Under the pieces are notes generated by a model. That model saw nothing but the letters and a program-made list of their open reading frames with translations, ran no database searches and was not told where the DNA came from. A DNA stretch of 64,000 bases from an uncultured Selenomonadaceae bacterium. GTDB lineage: Bacteria > Bacillota > Negativicutes > Selenomonadales > Selenomonadaceae. The stretch is from positions 62,001 through 126,000 of the forward strand of contig CAJOGX010000003.1 of the NCBI GenBank assembly GCA_905234175.1, read 5' to 3'. Positions 41,501 through 48,200 of the stretch are shown here, in pieces. Each line of letters begins with the position of its first letter. Position 1 is the first letter of the stretch. The position numbers were made by a program, and so were the translations under genes.

Positions 41501-43311
41501 TCGGATTTTCTGAGTGCGCGGCCGACAGCCTGAACAATTTCGACTTTAGATTTTTTGGGCGAAAGGAAAATCACGGCGTCGAGGCTGGGAACGTCAATGC
41601 CTTCGGAGAGGCAGCGGACGTTGGAAACGATTGTGCAGAGGCTGCCGTCGGTTGGAGTATTGGCAAGGTCTTTGAGCGCGGCGGAGCGTTTAGCGGCGTC
41701 CATGTCGCCATCGACGTGCCTGGTTTGAAGCGTGACGAGCTTTTCGCGTTCGGCAGGTTCAAGGCTGGCGGCGTACATGTCCTGAATGACTGGGAAAATT
41801 TCTGCGGCAAATTCGGAATCGGGAATGGTTGAGCGGAACAAAACGGCCTTGTGCATTTTGCCGGTATCGCCTTCAAGGAGCTTGAGAGAATCGTCGGTGA
41901 CGCGTTTGGAAAGGGCGTTGAGGCAGCCGACAGCCTTCGCCATTTCGTCCACGTCGAAACTGATTTGGATTTCCTTGCTCTTGCCTTTGGATTTTTTAAG
42001 GCGCTCGGCGTTTTTCCTGACGACAAAATCTTTCAGCCTTTGATAAACGGCGGCTTTCATTTGCGCCTGAACTTCATTCTCGCTGACTTCAAAAACAACC
42101 AGACGATAATCGGAGAGCAAGCCGAGCGAAATTGCCTTCGCGAAACTCATACGGTAAAATTCGGCGCCGAAAATTTCTTCGTTGTCCATAGACCAGACGG
42201 TAAGATTTTCAGCGGCGGCTTTCTTTTTGATAGTCTCGGTTTGAAGTCTTGGCGTAGCGGTCATGTAAAGGCGGCGTTTCGCGCGGATTTTGTTGTTGTC
42301 GTGGACGGTAGAGAAAAGGCGGGTATCGCTGTCGGTTTTAGAATTTCCGGCGGTGCGGTGAGCCTCGTCGCAGATCGCCAAATCGAAATCCAGACTGGCG
42401 GCGGAAACTTTATCGAGCGACTGATAGGTAGAAAAAACGACGGTCATTCTGTTGGGGTTTTGCGCGCGGAACTTTTGAACGTTGCCGGAAATGTCGGCGG
42501 GGTTGTTGGTGACGGTGACTGGCAGGTTGACTTCAAGAATCACGTCGTCGAGATTTTTGGTAACGGTTTCGTCGGAGCAGACGCAGATATAGTTGAGCGG
42601 CTTTTCTGCGTCGGCAGTCCAGGCGTCAAGAGTCTGGCTGAGCAAGGAGAGGCTGGGCACGAGAAAAAGAATTGTGCCGCGCTGGTCGGTAAGGTCTTCG
42701 GCGATTTTGAGCGCGGTAAGAGTTTTGCCGGTGCCGCACGCCATGATAAGTTTGCCGCGTGAATTGTTCTGGAAGTGGGCGTGGGCTTTTTCGATAGCTT
42801 CGCGCTGGTAATCGCGGGGCTTGTGCTTTTCTACGGCGGCTTCACCAATAATACCGGCGTCAAGTTTTTCCCAGTAAACAGGAGCCTTCCGCAAATCTTC
42901 CAGCGTAATTTTTATAACTGGCGGCGTCTGATGCTGAAACATTTTGTCGGCGTTTTCGTTGAAGTGGTTGGTAGTGGCGATAAAGATTCGCGCGGAAAAT
43001 TTCCTGCCGTTAAAAGTCCTGCCGGAATTTGAAATGAAGGAGTCGACGCCGGATTTATCGACGCTGGCGGTTTCGGCGTAGAATTTGCACTGAACAGCCC
43101 AGTACTCGCCGTCGAAAGTTTCAGCCACGAGGTCAATGCCGAGGTCGCGTTCGCTGCTGAAATTTTTCCAGAGCATGACGCTTTTGATTTGACCGAGGTA
43201 GGGCGGGTAGGTGAGCAGGAAATTTTTCATGAGGCGTTCAAAGCGTTCGCCCTTGTCGCGTTCGGTAGCGGCTTCGGCGCGGTATTTGTCAAGGAGTTCA
43301 TCAATAGTCAC
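38560..43311 (-). CDS. Type ISP restriction-modification enzyme, single chain
   Basis: About 1583 residues carrying all restriction-modification functions, the LlaGI/LlaBIII architecture and length. An Mrr-like nuclease domain (about 1-150) has GIDLVAETFDGEYWAVQCKF (D...QxK). A superfamily 2 helicase-translocase follows: Walker A ACGTGKTLTALKIAED near 194, CDEAHR near 315, TATPR near 352, QAVGRALRKSDGKNFG. The N6-adenine methyltransferase has EPFAGTGTFLARL near 900 and NPPYSVGQ near 1013. The C-terminal 350 residues are the presumed target recognition domain. Such enzymes translocate from their site and cleave on head-to-head collision. Start: GTG 43311 with AAAGGCAGG 7 nt upstream; the longer frame from 43380 lacks an SD. 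Active-site residues look intact. Confidence 0.9.
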   Translation of the reverse strand: MTIDELLDKYRAEAATERDKGERFERLMKNFLLTYPPYLGQIKSVMLWKNFSSERDLGIDLVAETFDGEYWAVQCKFYAETASVDKSGVDSFISNSGRTFNGRKFSARIFIATTNHFNENADKMFQHQTPPVIKITLEDLRKAPVYWEKLDAGIIGEAAVEKHKPRDYQREAIEKAHAHFQNNSRGKLIMACGTGKTLTALKIAEDLTDQRGTILFLVPSLSLLSQTLDAWTADAEKPLNYICVCSDETVTKNLDDVILEVNLPVTVTNNPADISGNVQKFRAQNPNRMTVVFSTYQSLDKVSAASLDFDLAICDEAHRTAGNSKTDSDTRLFSTVHDNNKIRAKRRLYMTATPRLQTETIKKKAAAENLTVWSMDNEEIFGAEFYRMSFAKAISLGLLSDYRLVVFEVSENEVQAQMKAAVYQRLKDFVVRKNAERLKKSKGKSKEIQISFDVDEMAKAVGCLNALSKRVTDDSLKLLEGDTGKMHKAVLFRSTIPDSEFAAEIFPVIQDMYAASLEPAEREKLVTLQTRHVDGDMDAAKRSAALKDLANTPTDGSLCTIVSNVRCLSEGIDVPSLDAVIFLSPKKSKVEIVQAVGRALRKSDGKNFGYIIVPIIVPSEVNGNILDYYKENNEKYRTIYDVVNALKAHDDAMNADIERLALNIDSPNPDKSTKRLKIVRSKELEKYFQGNLGIFETPLLAKIVEHCGTADYWWHWSSKVSVIVKRHTDSIRKLVSTDAAAKSAFQNFLADLHKNINPTISDKDAVDMLAQHLVSRPVFEAIFDRYSFADHNPVSKSMTEIISVLDSGTLEQDRADLKEFYDSVREQCRDMGDAKNRQDIIRQLYDNFFRQALPREVEKLGIVYTPVEVVDFILRSVSDALKKFFHCNISDKNVSILEPFAGTGTFLARLIQSNLIRPEDLLRKYQEELHANEIVLLAYYIAAVNIENAFHDAAKRQDFLPFNGICLTDTFQTYENDMNHQPYLSGFENPLHENSERIQDQLNTKIQIIIGNPPYSVGQKSANDNAQNVHYDHLEKKIAATYAAGTAATNKNSLYDSYIKAFRWASDRIGASGIIGFITNSGWIDKDALSGLRKCLVEEFSHIFVFNLRGAIRGKIGALAKIEGQNVFDIMTGVAITILVKLPNDPAPAQIHYLDIGDYLSRDDKLARINEVRSVFSDDFQIILPNAKGDWINQRGDSFDRFIILGDKKDKANRQTVFCDHYMGISTNRDAWVYNFSRAKLAENMAATIDFYNSHSVEDNDPKKISWSSSLESYSQRGMKFKFAADKIYESLYRPFCKLNLYFGEGFIHRRGKMDKLFPTGTEKNLLICLSGIGLRREFSVLITDKITCHDAFEKTQCFPLYWYEASAQGKLDGFGEREQYRRDGVTDWILARARAMYGGAVTKEDIFYYVYGFLHLPGYRRKFAAELKKSLPRIILVERVEDFWWLRNAGWDLAAVHLNYETQEPWAGAEVIRESEDLRVTKMKLVTAGDGTLTLVYNAGIKIVGIPARAKEYVVNGRSPLEWLVERYQIKTDKASGIVNDPNDWCLERGEPEYILRLAQSLITVSLKTLDIVERLPEIKFS

Positions 43312-43414
43312 GGCGGTACCTGCCTTTCTGAAAATATTTCTGACATTTTCCACGCGGCGGAAAGTTTTTCCTGCAAACAAAAAAGACGCCTTTGTTTAAG
43401 GATTTACATGTAAT

Positions 43415-43625
43415 TAAAAAGCGCCCCAAGGATGGGGCGCGGGCCGCACAGGTCACGTGATGTGACCTCTCGGCCCAGCTTTCTTTGCCAGCGTTTCTTT
43501 CACGAAAGAAATGCTGAAAAAAGACGCAACCCCCAAGGTACCTTTACCGGAGGCTTCCTGGGGTTTTTTTGTTGCGCCTGTGATAGCGGTGCTGGACTTT
43601 TACCGTCTGTTATTTTCTAAATCAC
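43415..43625 (-). ncRNA. Candidate structured small RNA, about 210 nt
   Basis: Transcription should start near 43625 from the minus-strand promoter at 43632-43660. The RNA contains GUGAU/AUCAC closing the 5' hairpin, hairpin B (43525-43576, CGCAAC/GUUGCG outside CCCCAGG/CCUUGGGG, then UCUUUUUU), hairpin C (43489-43516, UUUCUUU/AAAGAAA), hairpin D (43441-43476, GGGCCG/CGGCCC around GGUCAC/GUGACC) and terminal hairpin E (43421-43440, GCGCCCCA/UGGGGCGC, then UUUUU). No protein longer than 16 codons fits. Hairpin B is related to the structure at 38232-38285. It is not tmRNA, RNase P or SRP RNA by any motif I know. A 110-nt form ending after hairpin B is possible. Confidence 0.55.
43421..43440 (-). 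terminator. Terminator at the 3' end of the small RNA
   Basis: On the minus strand, GCGCCCCA, loop TCCT, TGGGGCGC (8 bp), then T5 (43420-43416). It faces away from the small RNA promoter and lies upstream of the type ISP start. Confidence 0.8.
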
Positions 43626-43631
43626 GGCTGA

Positions 43632-43660
43632 ATTTTACCACGGCGCCGCGAATTTTACAA
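43632..43660 (-). promoter_or_regulatory. Promoter of the candidate small RNA
   Basis: On the minus strand, TTGTAA (43660-43655), 17-nt spacer ending GTGG, TAAAAT (43637-43632). The same spacing and GTGG-TA junction are found at 38334-38362 and 48001-48029. Confidence 0.6.
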
Positions 43661-43663
43661 GTG

Positions 43664-44062
43664 CTATTTCTGCGTGAGCTGCTTATAAATCAAATCAGCC
43701 AGACCAATACCGCCGTCCTGCGCGATTTGCTTAGTGAGTTCCTCGTGGTACATATCGCGCCAGATGTCCATAGCGTTATCGTCGCCGAAAAGTTTATCCT
43801 TCGGGACGGTCTTCCACATTTCGGTATAGAGCATTTTCAGCGCGATAGCCTCAAGCTGAACGCTGGCGGCGCGAATGTCACGGTTGCGCTGAGCAATTTC
43901 CTCGTCAGTCATGACGCCGGATTTTGCCGCCTTGTCAAGCCGAGCCTGCGCGTCTTTCAAATTCTCCTGAAACTTAGCCTCTTTGCTGATAACGCGCGAA
44001 CCCGCCTGGTCAGTATTCGTCGAGTGCATACGCGGCATAAGGAGCGAGCCGTCAATCTGCAT
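43664..44062 (-). CDS. flgJ: FlgJ-type rod-binding protein (no muramidase domain)
   Basis: 132 residues matching only the N-terminal rod-capping half of enteric FlgJ. AAVQLEAIALKMLYTEMWKTVPKD is the rod-binding segment (seen here as AASVQLEAIALKMLY), followed by IWRDMYHEELTKQIAQDGGIGLADLIYKQL. It lacks the glycoside hydrolase half, as in many Firmicutes, so peptidoglycan cutting must be done by another enzyme. It is the last gene of the flgG-flgA-flgH-x-flgI-flgJ run, 12 nt after flgI. Confidence 0.88.
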   Translation of the reverse strand: MQIDGSLLMPRMHSTNTDQAGSRVISKEAKFQENLKDAQARLDKAAKSGVMTDEEIAQRNRDIRAASVQLEAIALKMLYTEMWKTVPKDKLFGDDNAMDIWRDMYHEELTKQIAQDGGIGLADLIYKQLTQK

Positions 44063-44074
44063 AAAATCACCCCG

Positions 44075-45187
44075 TCACATAATTTCAATAACCGCGTGAA
44101 TAGCGCCCGCCGCCTTCATCGCCTGCAGAATTGAAATGCAGTCGCGCGGCGTTGCGCCCACGGCGTTCAGCGCGCCAACAATATCGTTGATATTCGTGGT
44201 CGGCGGCATGACGATTGTGTTGGACGGGTGCTCGATAACTTCAGTTTCCTCGTTGTACTGGCGCATTGTCGTGCCGTAGGAAAAAGGATCCGGCTGCACA
44301 ACTTCCATGTCACGCGTCACGCGAATCGAAAGACCGCCCTGCGTTATGGCGCACTCGTCAACTGAAACGTTTCCGCCCATGACGATTGTTCCCGTGCGCT
44401 CGTTGAAGACGACTTTCGCAACGCTGTCCGGCGTGACGGAAAGTTCCTCAATCGAAGAAACGAAATCGACGACGTTCGCGCGGTAGCCCACGGGAATGCT
44501 CACGTCGACGCGCCCAGGATTAGCCGCCCGCGCGATACCGCCGTAGCTGGAATTAATCGCGCTGGCAATTCGCGAAGCGGTAGTGAAATCCGCGTTGGAA
44601 AGGCTCAGCGAAATTTGTCCCTGCTCGCCGAGGTCGTCTTCAACCGTGCGCTCAACGATAGCGCCGTTGGGAGCGATACCGACCGTCGGGAAATTTTTCT
44701 GCGCCGCAGTTCCACCGCCGTTGCCTACTACGAAGCCGCCAGTTGAAACCGGACACTGCGCAACCGCGTAAACTTCTCCGTCAGCAGCCAGCAGCGGCGT
44801 CTGCAAAAGCGTCCCGCCCTGAATGCTGTCCGCGTCGCCAATCGAACTAATCGTAACGTCAATCGTGTCGCCCTCGCGCACAAAAGGCGGCAGCGTCGCG
44901 GTAACCATGACGGCGGCGACGTTTTTAGACTTCAGCGTAGACTGGTTGACCGTCACGCCGAAATTCCGCAACATCGTTATCGTGGAGTAAATCATTTCGG
45001 AAATTTTATCCGAATCGCCCGTGCCCTGCAGTCCCACAACTAAGCCGTAGCCAATCAGCTGGTTGCTCCGCACGCCCTGCACTTTGGCAATGTCCTTTAT
45101 GCGCGTGACCGCCGATTCAGCGAAGACCGTCCCCGCCGCCAGCGTCACGCTAAGCACCACCGCCAGCATTGCAAAAATTTTTTTCAT
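44075..45187 (-). CDS. flgI: Flagellar P-ring protein FlgI
   Basis: 370 residues with a signal peptide (MKKIFAMLAVVLSVTLAAGT, cleavage near VFA). VTRIKDIAKVQGVRSNQLIGYGLVVGL is the family start. NVAAVMVTATLPPFVREGD, SIGDADSIQGGTLLQTPL, YAVAQCPVSTGG and NDIVGALNAVGATPRDCISILQAMKAAGA are diagnostic. It assembles around the rod in the periplasm. P rings are expected only in cells with an outer membrane, supporting the diderm reading. Confidence 0.97.
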   Translation of the reverse strand: MKKIFAMLAVVLSVTLAAGTVFAESAVTRIKDIAKVQGVRSNQLIGYGLVVGLQGTGDSDKISEMIYSTITMLRNFGVTVNQSTLKSKNVAAVMVTATLPPFVREGDTIDVTISSIGDADSIQGGTLLQTPLLAADGEVYAVAQCPVSTGGFVVGNGGGTAAQKNFPTVGIAPNGAIVERTVEDDLGEQGQISLSLSNADFTTASRIASAINSSYGGIARAANPGRVDVSIPVGYRANVVDFVSSIEELSVTPDSVAKVVFNERTGTIVMGGNVSVDECAITQGGLSIRVTRDMEVVQPDPFSYGTTMRQYNEETEVIEHPSNTIVMPPTTNINDIVGALNAVGATPRDCISILQAMKAAGAIHAVIEIM

Positions 45188-45203
45188 AATAAATCACGCT
45201 CCG

Positions 45204-45386
45204 TCAAACTGCGCGATTGAGATTCTCGGCGGGCGCGGCAAGTTCTTCAAATTCGACGAAATTTTCCTCGACAAAGCCGACGCCGTAACGATACCAGTCG
45301 TCGCCCTCGTCGTAAATTGCGTAGCCGTCGCCCAGCTCGTCATGAATTTTCCGCGTCTCGTAAATTTGATTCGGTATTAAATCCAT
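45204..45386 (-). CDS. Unknown 60-residue protein between flgH and flgI
   Basis: ATG at 45386 with GAGGCG about 8 nt upstream; an in-frame ATG ten codons earlier has no SD. The product is acidic and aromatic: MDLIPNQIYETRKIHDELGD, then YAIYDEGDDWYRYGVGFVEENF and a short tail. No signal peptide or membrane helix, so it would be cytoplasmic between two exported ring proteins. I recognise no family. The SH3-like size and pattern suggest a small beta-barrel, but this is only an impression. Confidence 0.55.
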   Translation of the reverse strand: MDLIPNQIYETRKIHDELGDGYAIYDEGDDWYRYGVGFVEENFVEFEELAAPAENLNRAV

Positions 45387-45426
45387 CACGCGTTCGCCTC
45401 TGTACTTAAGTAGCATTTGTCATAAA

Positions 45427-46011
45427 TCAGAACAGGAAATTGAAAATCTGCGTGAGAATACCCTGGCGCTGTTTGGCGTTCAGCGGACCCTTGCCGTCGA
45501 ATTTCAGCGTGGCGTCAGCGACTTTCGTGGAAGGGACGGTGTTATTAAAAGTCACGTCATCGCGGCGGACAATCCCGCGCAAAGTAATTTTATGCTCGTC
45601 GCGGTTCTGCCAGATTGACTGCGTGCCCTCGATAATCATGTTGCCATTCGGAAGGACTTCCACGACGGTAACCGTGATTTGCCCGCTGACCCTGTTGGTG
45701 TCGTTGGCGCTGCCTTCCGCCTCCCATTCGTCGGAGCCGCTGGCGCCCAGTGCCCGCAGAAAGTCGAAAACGCCCGTGCCCGCGCCGATATTCACGCTGC
45801 CGGATTTGGAATTGGAACGGGACTTCGAGGCGCTCTGCGTAGTCGATTCGTTTATGACAATCGTCAGAATATCGCCAACGTCGCGCGCCTTCCTGTCAGC
45901 GTACATTCCCCAGGGATTGTCCCGCCACAGCGATTTCGCTTCCGCCGCTCCTAAGCCCGCCGCCAGTACGAACGCCGCCATTAAAATCGCCGCCAGAATT
46001 TTTTTCGTCAT
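45427..46011 (-). CDS. flgH: Flagellar L-ring protein FlgH, without lipobox
   Basis: 194 residues. SLWRDNPWGMYADRKARDVGDILTIVI, SVNIGAGTGVFDFL, VLPNGNMIIEGTQSI and LRGIVRRDDVTFNNTVPSTKVADA are the FlgH core, and the C-terminus FNFLF has the aromatic outer-membrane end. The signal peptide MTKKILAAILMAAFVLAAGL ends in GAAEAKS with no Cys, so it is cut by signal peptidase I, whereas enteric FlgH is a lipoprotein. The start is immediately after the flgA stop (TAA-ATG). Confidence 0.95.
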   Translation of the reverse strand: MTKKILAAILMAAFVLAAGLGAAEAKSLWRDNPWGMYADRKARDVGDILTIVINESTTQSASKSRSNSKSGSVNIGAGTGVFDFLRALGASGSDEWEAEGSANDTNRVSGQITVTVVEVLPNGNMIIEGTQSIWQNRDEHKITLRGIVRRDDVTFNNTVPSTKVADATLKFDGKGPLNAKQRQGILTQIFNFLF

Positions 46012-46725
46012 TTACATGCTCACCTCCACCGTTTGCGAATCGATAACCTTCGCCGATAAAACTTTCTGCGACTGCGCATTTTTTACGCGAATCATTTCGC
46101 CAATCCTGCCGCGCGTCATTGTAATTCCGTTCGCCGAAATTTCTATTCCCCTGTAGCGCAGAATAATTTTCACCGGCTGATTTGAACGCACTGCGACCGG
46201 CTGCTGAAAATAGCCCATGGTTACCGGCGAGCCCGCGCGAATCAGCCGGTGCGGAACGAGCCCTACGACGGCTTGAACGTCCTGCAGATATTCCGTGCGC
46301 CCGTCTACCGGCACTTCCTCCGTGCGAAAATCCTCCTCCGCCACCGGCGTTTCTATTCGCAGGTCGTGATTTGCTACCAGCGCCACGTCGAAAACTTTTA
46401 CCTGCGTCACGAAATTCACGTCGCGATAAACCCTTCCGCCGATTGAAATTCGCGCCTTGACGGGCGTCACGCCGGTATAGTTCACCGCCGCCGACGGTAA
46501 AATTATTTTTATGTCAATGATTCCGTTCGGTAAAGTTATATCCGCCAGCGGCCTCTGCAAAGAAATTTCGTGCCGCCGAAATTCCCCGCGACGTGCCAGC
46601 TCCGCTTCAATTTCTGCGACTGCCATTGACTCGATTTGCCCGCCTGGAACTATCTGATTAGCGAAAACACGCGGCGCGAAAATCGTCATGAAAATCACAG
46701 CCGCGATAAAAAATATTCTGTTCAT
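46012..46725 (-). CDS. flgA: Flagellar P-ring assembly chaperone FlgA
   Basis: 237 residues with a signal peptide (MNRIFFIAAVIFMTIFAPRVFA). The C-terminal SAF-like domain shows VVGLVPHRLIRAGSPVTMGYFQ, RSNQPVKIILRYRGIEISANG and GRIGEMIRVKNAQSQKVLSA, the FlgA signature. It escorts FlgI in the periplasm, so the gene order flgA-flgH-x-flgI is functional. It starts 5 nt after the flgG stop. Confidence 0.93.
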   Translation of the reverse strand: MNRIFFIAAVIFMTIFAPRVFANQIVPGGQIESMAVAEIEAELARRGEFRRHEISLQRPLADITLPNGIIDIKIILPSAAVNYTGVTPVKARISIGGRVYRDVNFVTQVKVFDVALVANHDLRIETPVAEEDFRTEEVPVDGRTEYLQDVQAVVGLVPHRLIRAGSPVTMGYFQQPVAVRSNQPVKIILRYRGIEISANGITMTRGRIGEMIRVKNAQSQKVLSAKVIDSQTVEVSM

Positions 46726-46730
46726 GTCAA

Positions 46731-47522
46731 TCAGCGCTTGAGCTGGTTAGCAATTTCGAGCATGGAATCTGAAGTGGTAATCGCCTTGGAATTGGACTCG
46801 TAAGCGCGCTGGGCGACGATCATGTTGACCATTTCCTCAACGATTTGGACGCCGGACATTTCCAGGGTGTTTTGCGTGAGGACACCGGCGCCGTCCTGCC
46901 CTGGCGTACTTTCGATTGGCGCGCCGGACGCCGCAGTTTCAAGGAAAAGATTTTTGCCGTAAGCCTGCAAGCCCGAAGGATTGACGAAGCGCACGAGCGT
47001 GATATTTCCAATTTCAGTCTGCGTGCCGCCGGTCGGCGTATCCGAAACAATTCCGTCGCTGCTGATAACGAGGCTGTCAAGCGTGGCGTTTTCTTCCAGC
47101 GTAATATTCGGAACGAGCAAAAAGCCGTCGCTTGTCACGAGCCGCCGCTCAGAGTCGAGCTTGAAGGAGCCGTCGCGCGTATAAGCAGTCGTGCCGTCGG
47201 GCAGCTGTACCTGGAAAAATCCTTCGCCCTGAATACCAACGTCGCTGGGATTGTCCGTCGTCTGCAAAGGTCCCTGCGTAAAAATTCTGTTCGTCGCCGC
47301 AACCTTCACGCCCAGACCGATTTGCAGGCCCTGCGGATATTGCGTGCCGTCGCCGGAACTCCCGCCAGCGTCGCGCAGTGTCTGATAAATCAAATCCTGA
47401 AATTCCGCGCGAACTTTCTTGTTCCCGTACGTGTTCACGTTCGCCAGATTGTGCGCAACCACGTCCATGTTTTTCTGCTGCGCCACCATGCCCGACGACG
47501 CGGACCACAATGACCTCATCAT
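46731..47522 (-). CDS. flgG: Flagellar distal rod protein FlgG
   Basis: 263 residues. MMRSLWSASSGMVAQQKNMDVVAHNLANVNT is the rod/hook family N-terminus, and EMVNMIVAQRAYESNSKAI followed by SDSMLEIANQL is the matching C-terminal coiled coil. GEGFFQVQLPDGTTAYTRDG is in the middle. Length and sequence fit FlgG rather than FlgF. The start is ATG at 47522 with GGAGG 8 nt upstream (a second ATG follows at once). It heads the ring operon. Confidence 0.95.
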   Translation of the reverse strand: MMRSLWSASSGMVAQQKNMDVVAHNLANVNTYGNKKVRAEFQDLIYQTLRDAGGSSGDGTQYPQGLQIGLGVKVAATNRIFTQGPLQTTDNPSDVGIQGEGFFQVQLPDGTTAYTRDGSFKLDSERRLVTSDGFLLVPNITLEENATLDSLVISSDGIVSDTPTGGTQTEIGNITLVRFVNPSGLQAYGKNLFLETAASGAPIESTPGQDGAGVLTQNTLEMSGVQIVEEMVNMIVAQRAYESNSKAITTSDSMLEIANQLKR

Positions 47523-47557
47523 AGCAAAAACCTCCACTCATTTTTCTTTTACAATTT

Positions 47558-47584
47558 ATATCGTTTAATCGCCGCGCCGCCTTA
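47558..47584 (-). promoter_or_regulatory. Possible flagellar sigma promoter of the flgG operon
   Basis: On the minus strand, TAAG (47584-47581), 15-nt spacer, AACGATAT (47565-47558). The -10 matches only 5/8 of GCCGATAA, but TAAG and the N15-xACGATA layout equal those at 12666-12692. Confidence 0.4.
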
Positions 47585-47595
47585 ATTTAAAAATT

Positions 47596-47621
47596 GGGCG
47601 AACTGCTAGTACAGTCCGCCC
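47596..47621 (-). terminator. Terminator of rpsO
   Basis: On the minus strand, GGGCGGACTG, loop TACTAG, CAGTTCGCCC (10 bp with one G-U), followed by AATTTTTAAATT. Confidence 0.8.
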
Positions 47622-47649
47622 TTTGCCGTATGGTTTCGCCGCGAAATTT

Positions 47650-47916
47650 TTACTTGCGAAGATTCAGCTGCGCGATAATTTCGCGGTAACGATTGATATT
47701 TTTCTTGCTCAGGTAGTTCAGAATGCGGCGGCGCTGACCGACCATTTTCAGCAGACCGCGACGCGAATGATGATCCTTTTTGTGCTCCTTCAGGTGCTCG
47801 GTGAGGTACGTAATGCGCGCCGTCAAAAGCGCAATCTGCACTTCCGGCGAACCCGTGTCCCCGTCGTGCACGCCGTACTTTTTGATTATCTCCTGTTTCG
47901 TTTCCTTGTCTAACAC
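47650..47916 (-). CDS. rpsO: 30S ribosomal protein S15
   Basis: 88 residues, the normal length. [29 protein letters not shown] and [25 protein letters not shown] are diagnostic. S15 binds 16S rRNA early in assembly. Translation begins at GTG 47916, with AGGAGG 8 nt upstream; the frame is open further up but lacks an SD. The leader of about 75 nt could hold an S15 autoregulatory structure. Between a flagellar operon and a restriction locus it is a housekeeping anchor. Confidence 0.97.
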   Translation of the reverse strand: MLDKETKQEIIKKYGVHDGDTGSPEVQIALLTARITYLTEHLKEHKKDHHSRRGLLKMVGQRRRILNYLSKKNINRYREIIAQLNLRK

Positions 47917-48000
47917 TTCTAAATCCTCCTGTGTTCGTATTCCCTTCAGCGAAGTCCGCGTTGGAGTCGCGCCAAACTGCGCCGAGGTTTCCAGCGCCAT

Positions 48001-48029
48001 AGTCTACCACGCCCGCCAGATTTTTGCAA
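48001..48029 (-). promoter_or_regulatory. Sigma-A promoter of rpsO
   Basis: On the minus strand, TTGCAA (48029-48024), 17-nt spacer ending GTGG, TAGACT (48006-48001). It is divergent from the peptide promoter at 48032. Confidence 0.6.
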
Positions 48030-48031
48030 GC

Positions 48032-48060
48032 TTGATTTTTATTTTTTCCCGCGTTATAAT
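48032..48060 (+). promoter_or_regulatory. Sigma-A promoter of the 26-residue peptide gene
   Basis: TTGATT (48032-48037), 17-nt spacer, perfect TATAAT (48055-48060). The -35 is back to back with the rpsO -35. The leader to the GTG start is about 53 nt. Confidence 0.75.
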
Positions 48061-48092
48061 TGGCGCAAGTGCTGTAAACGGCAGGCGGTTGC

Positions 48093-48115
48093 ATCACTTC
48101 CCGAAAGGGGGTGAT
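48093..48115 (+). promoter_or_regulatory. Hairpin burying the ribosome-binding site of the peptide gene
   Basis: ATCACTTCC (48093-48101) pairs with GGGGGTGAT (48107-48115) over 9 bp including two G-U pairs, around a CGAAA loop. The 3' arm is the SD (GGGGGTGAT, close to AAGGAGGTGAT), so translation should be shut unless the stem is opened. Confidence 0.65.
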
Positions 48116-48119
48116 AGCT

Positions 48120-48200
48120 GTGCGCATCGTCAAGATCGTCGTCCGCGTGATTCTCATCGCCGGCGCAATTCTCATCGTGCTCAGCAAAACAGCCGCCTAA
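48120..48200 (+). CDS. 26-residue hydrophobic peptide, type I toxin-like
   Basis: GTG at 48120, 4 nt after the very strong SD AAAGGGGGTGAT. The peptide is one membrane helix with basic residues near the N-terminus: MRIVKIVVRVILIAGA, then ILIVLSKTAA. It has a dedicated sigma-A promoter, a hairpin over its SD, and a 3' region of about 115 nt bounded by AGCGCCCC (48200-48207) and GGGGCGCT (48309-48316) before TTTTC. Size, hydrophobicity and translation block resemble type I toxins such as those in the Ldr, Ibs and TisB groups. I do not recognise the family, and no antisense promoter was identified here. Confidence 0.55.
   Translation: MRIVKIVVRVILIAGAILIVLSKTAA

Noticed and set aside
43415..43625. 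Reading the structured RNA as 6S RNA, tmRNA, RNase P or SRP RNA
   Set aside because: None of the hallmark motifs of these RNAs is visible. The arrangement is a chain of separate hairpins rather than one long stem with a central bubble.
43511..43640. Plus-strand short frame beginning ATG CTG AAA across the structured region
   Set aside because: It has no SD, runs through terminator-like hairpins, and continues into flgJ antisense.
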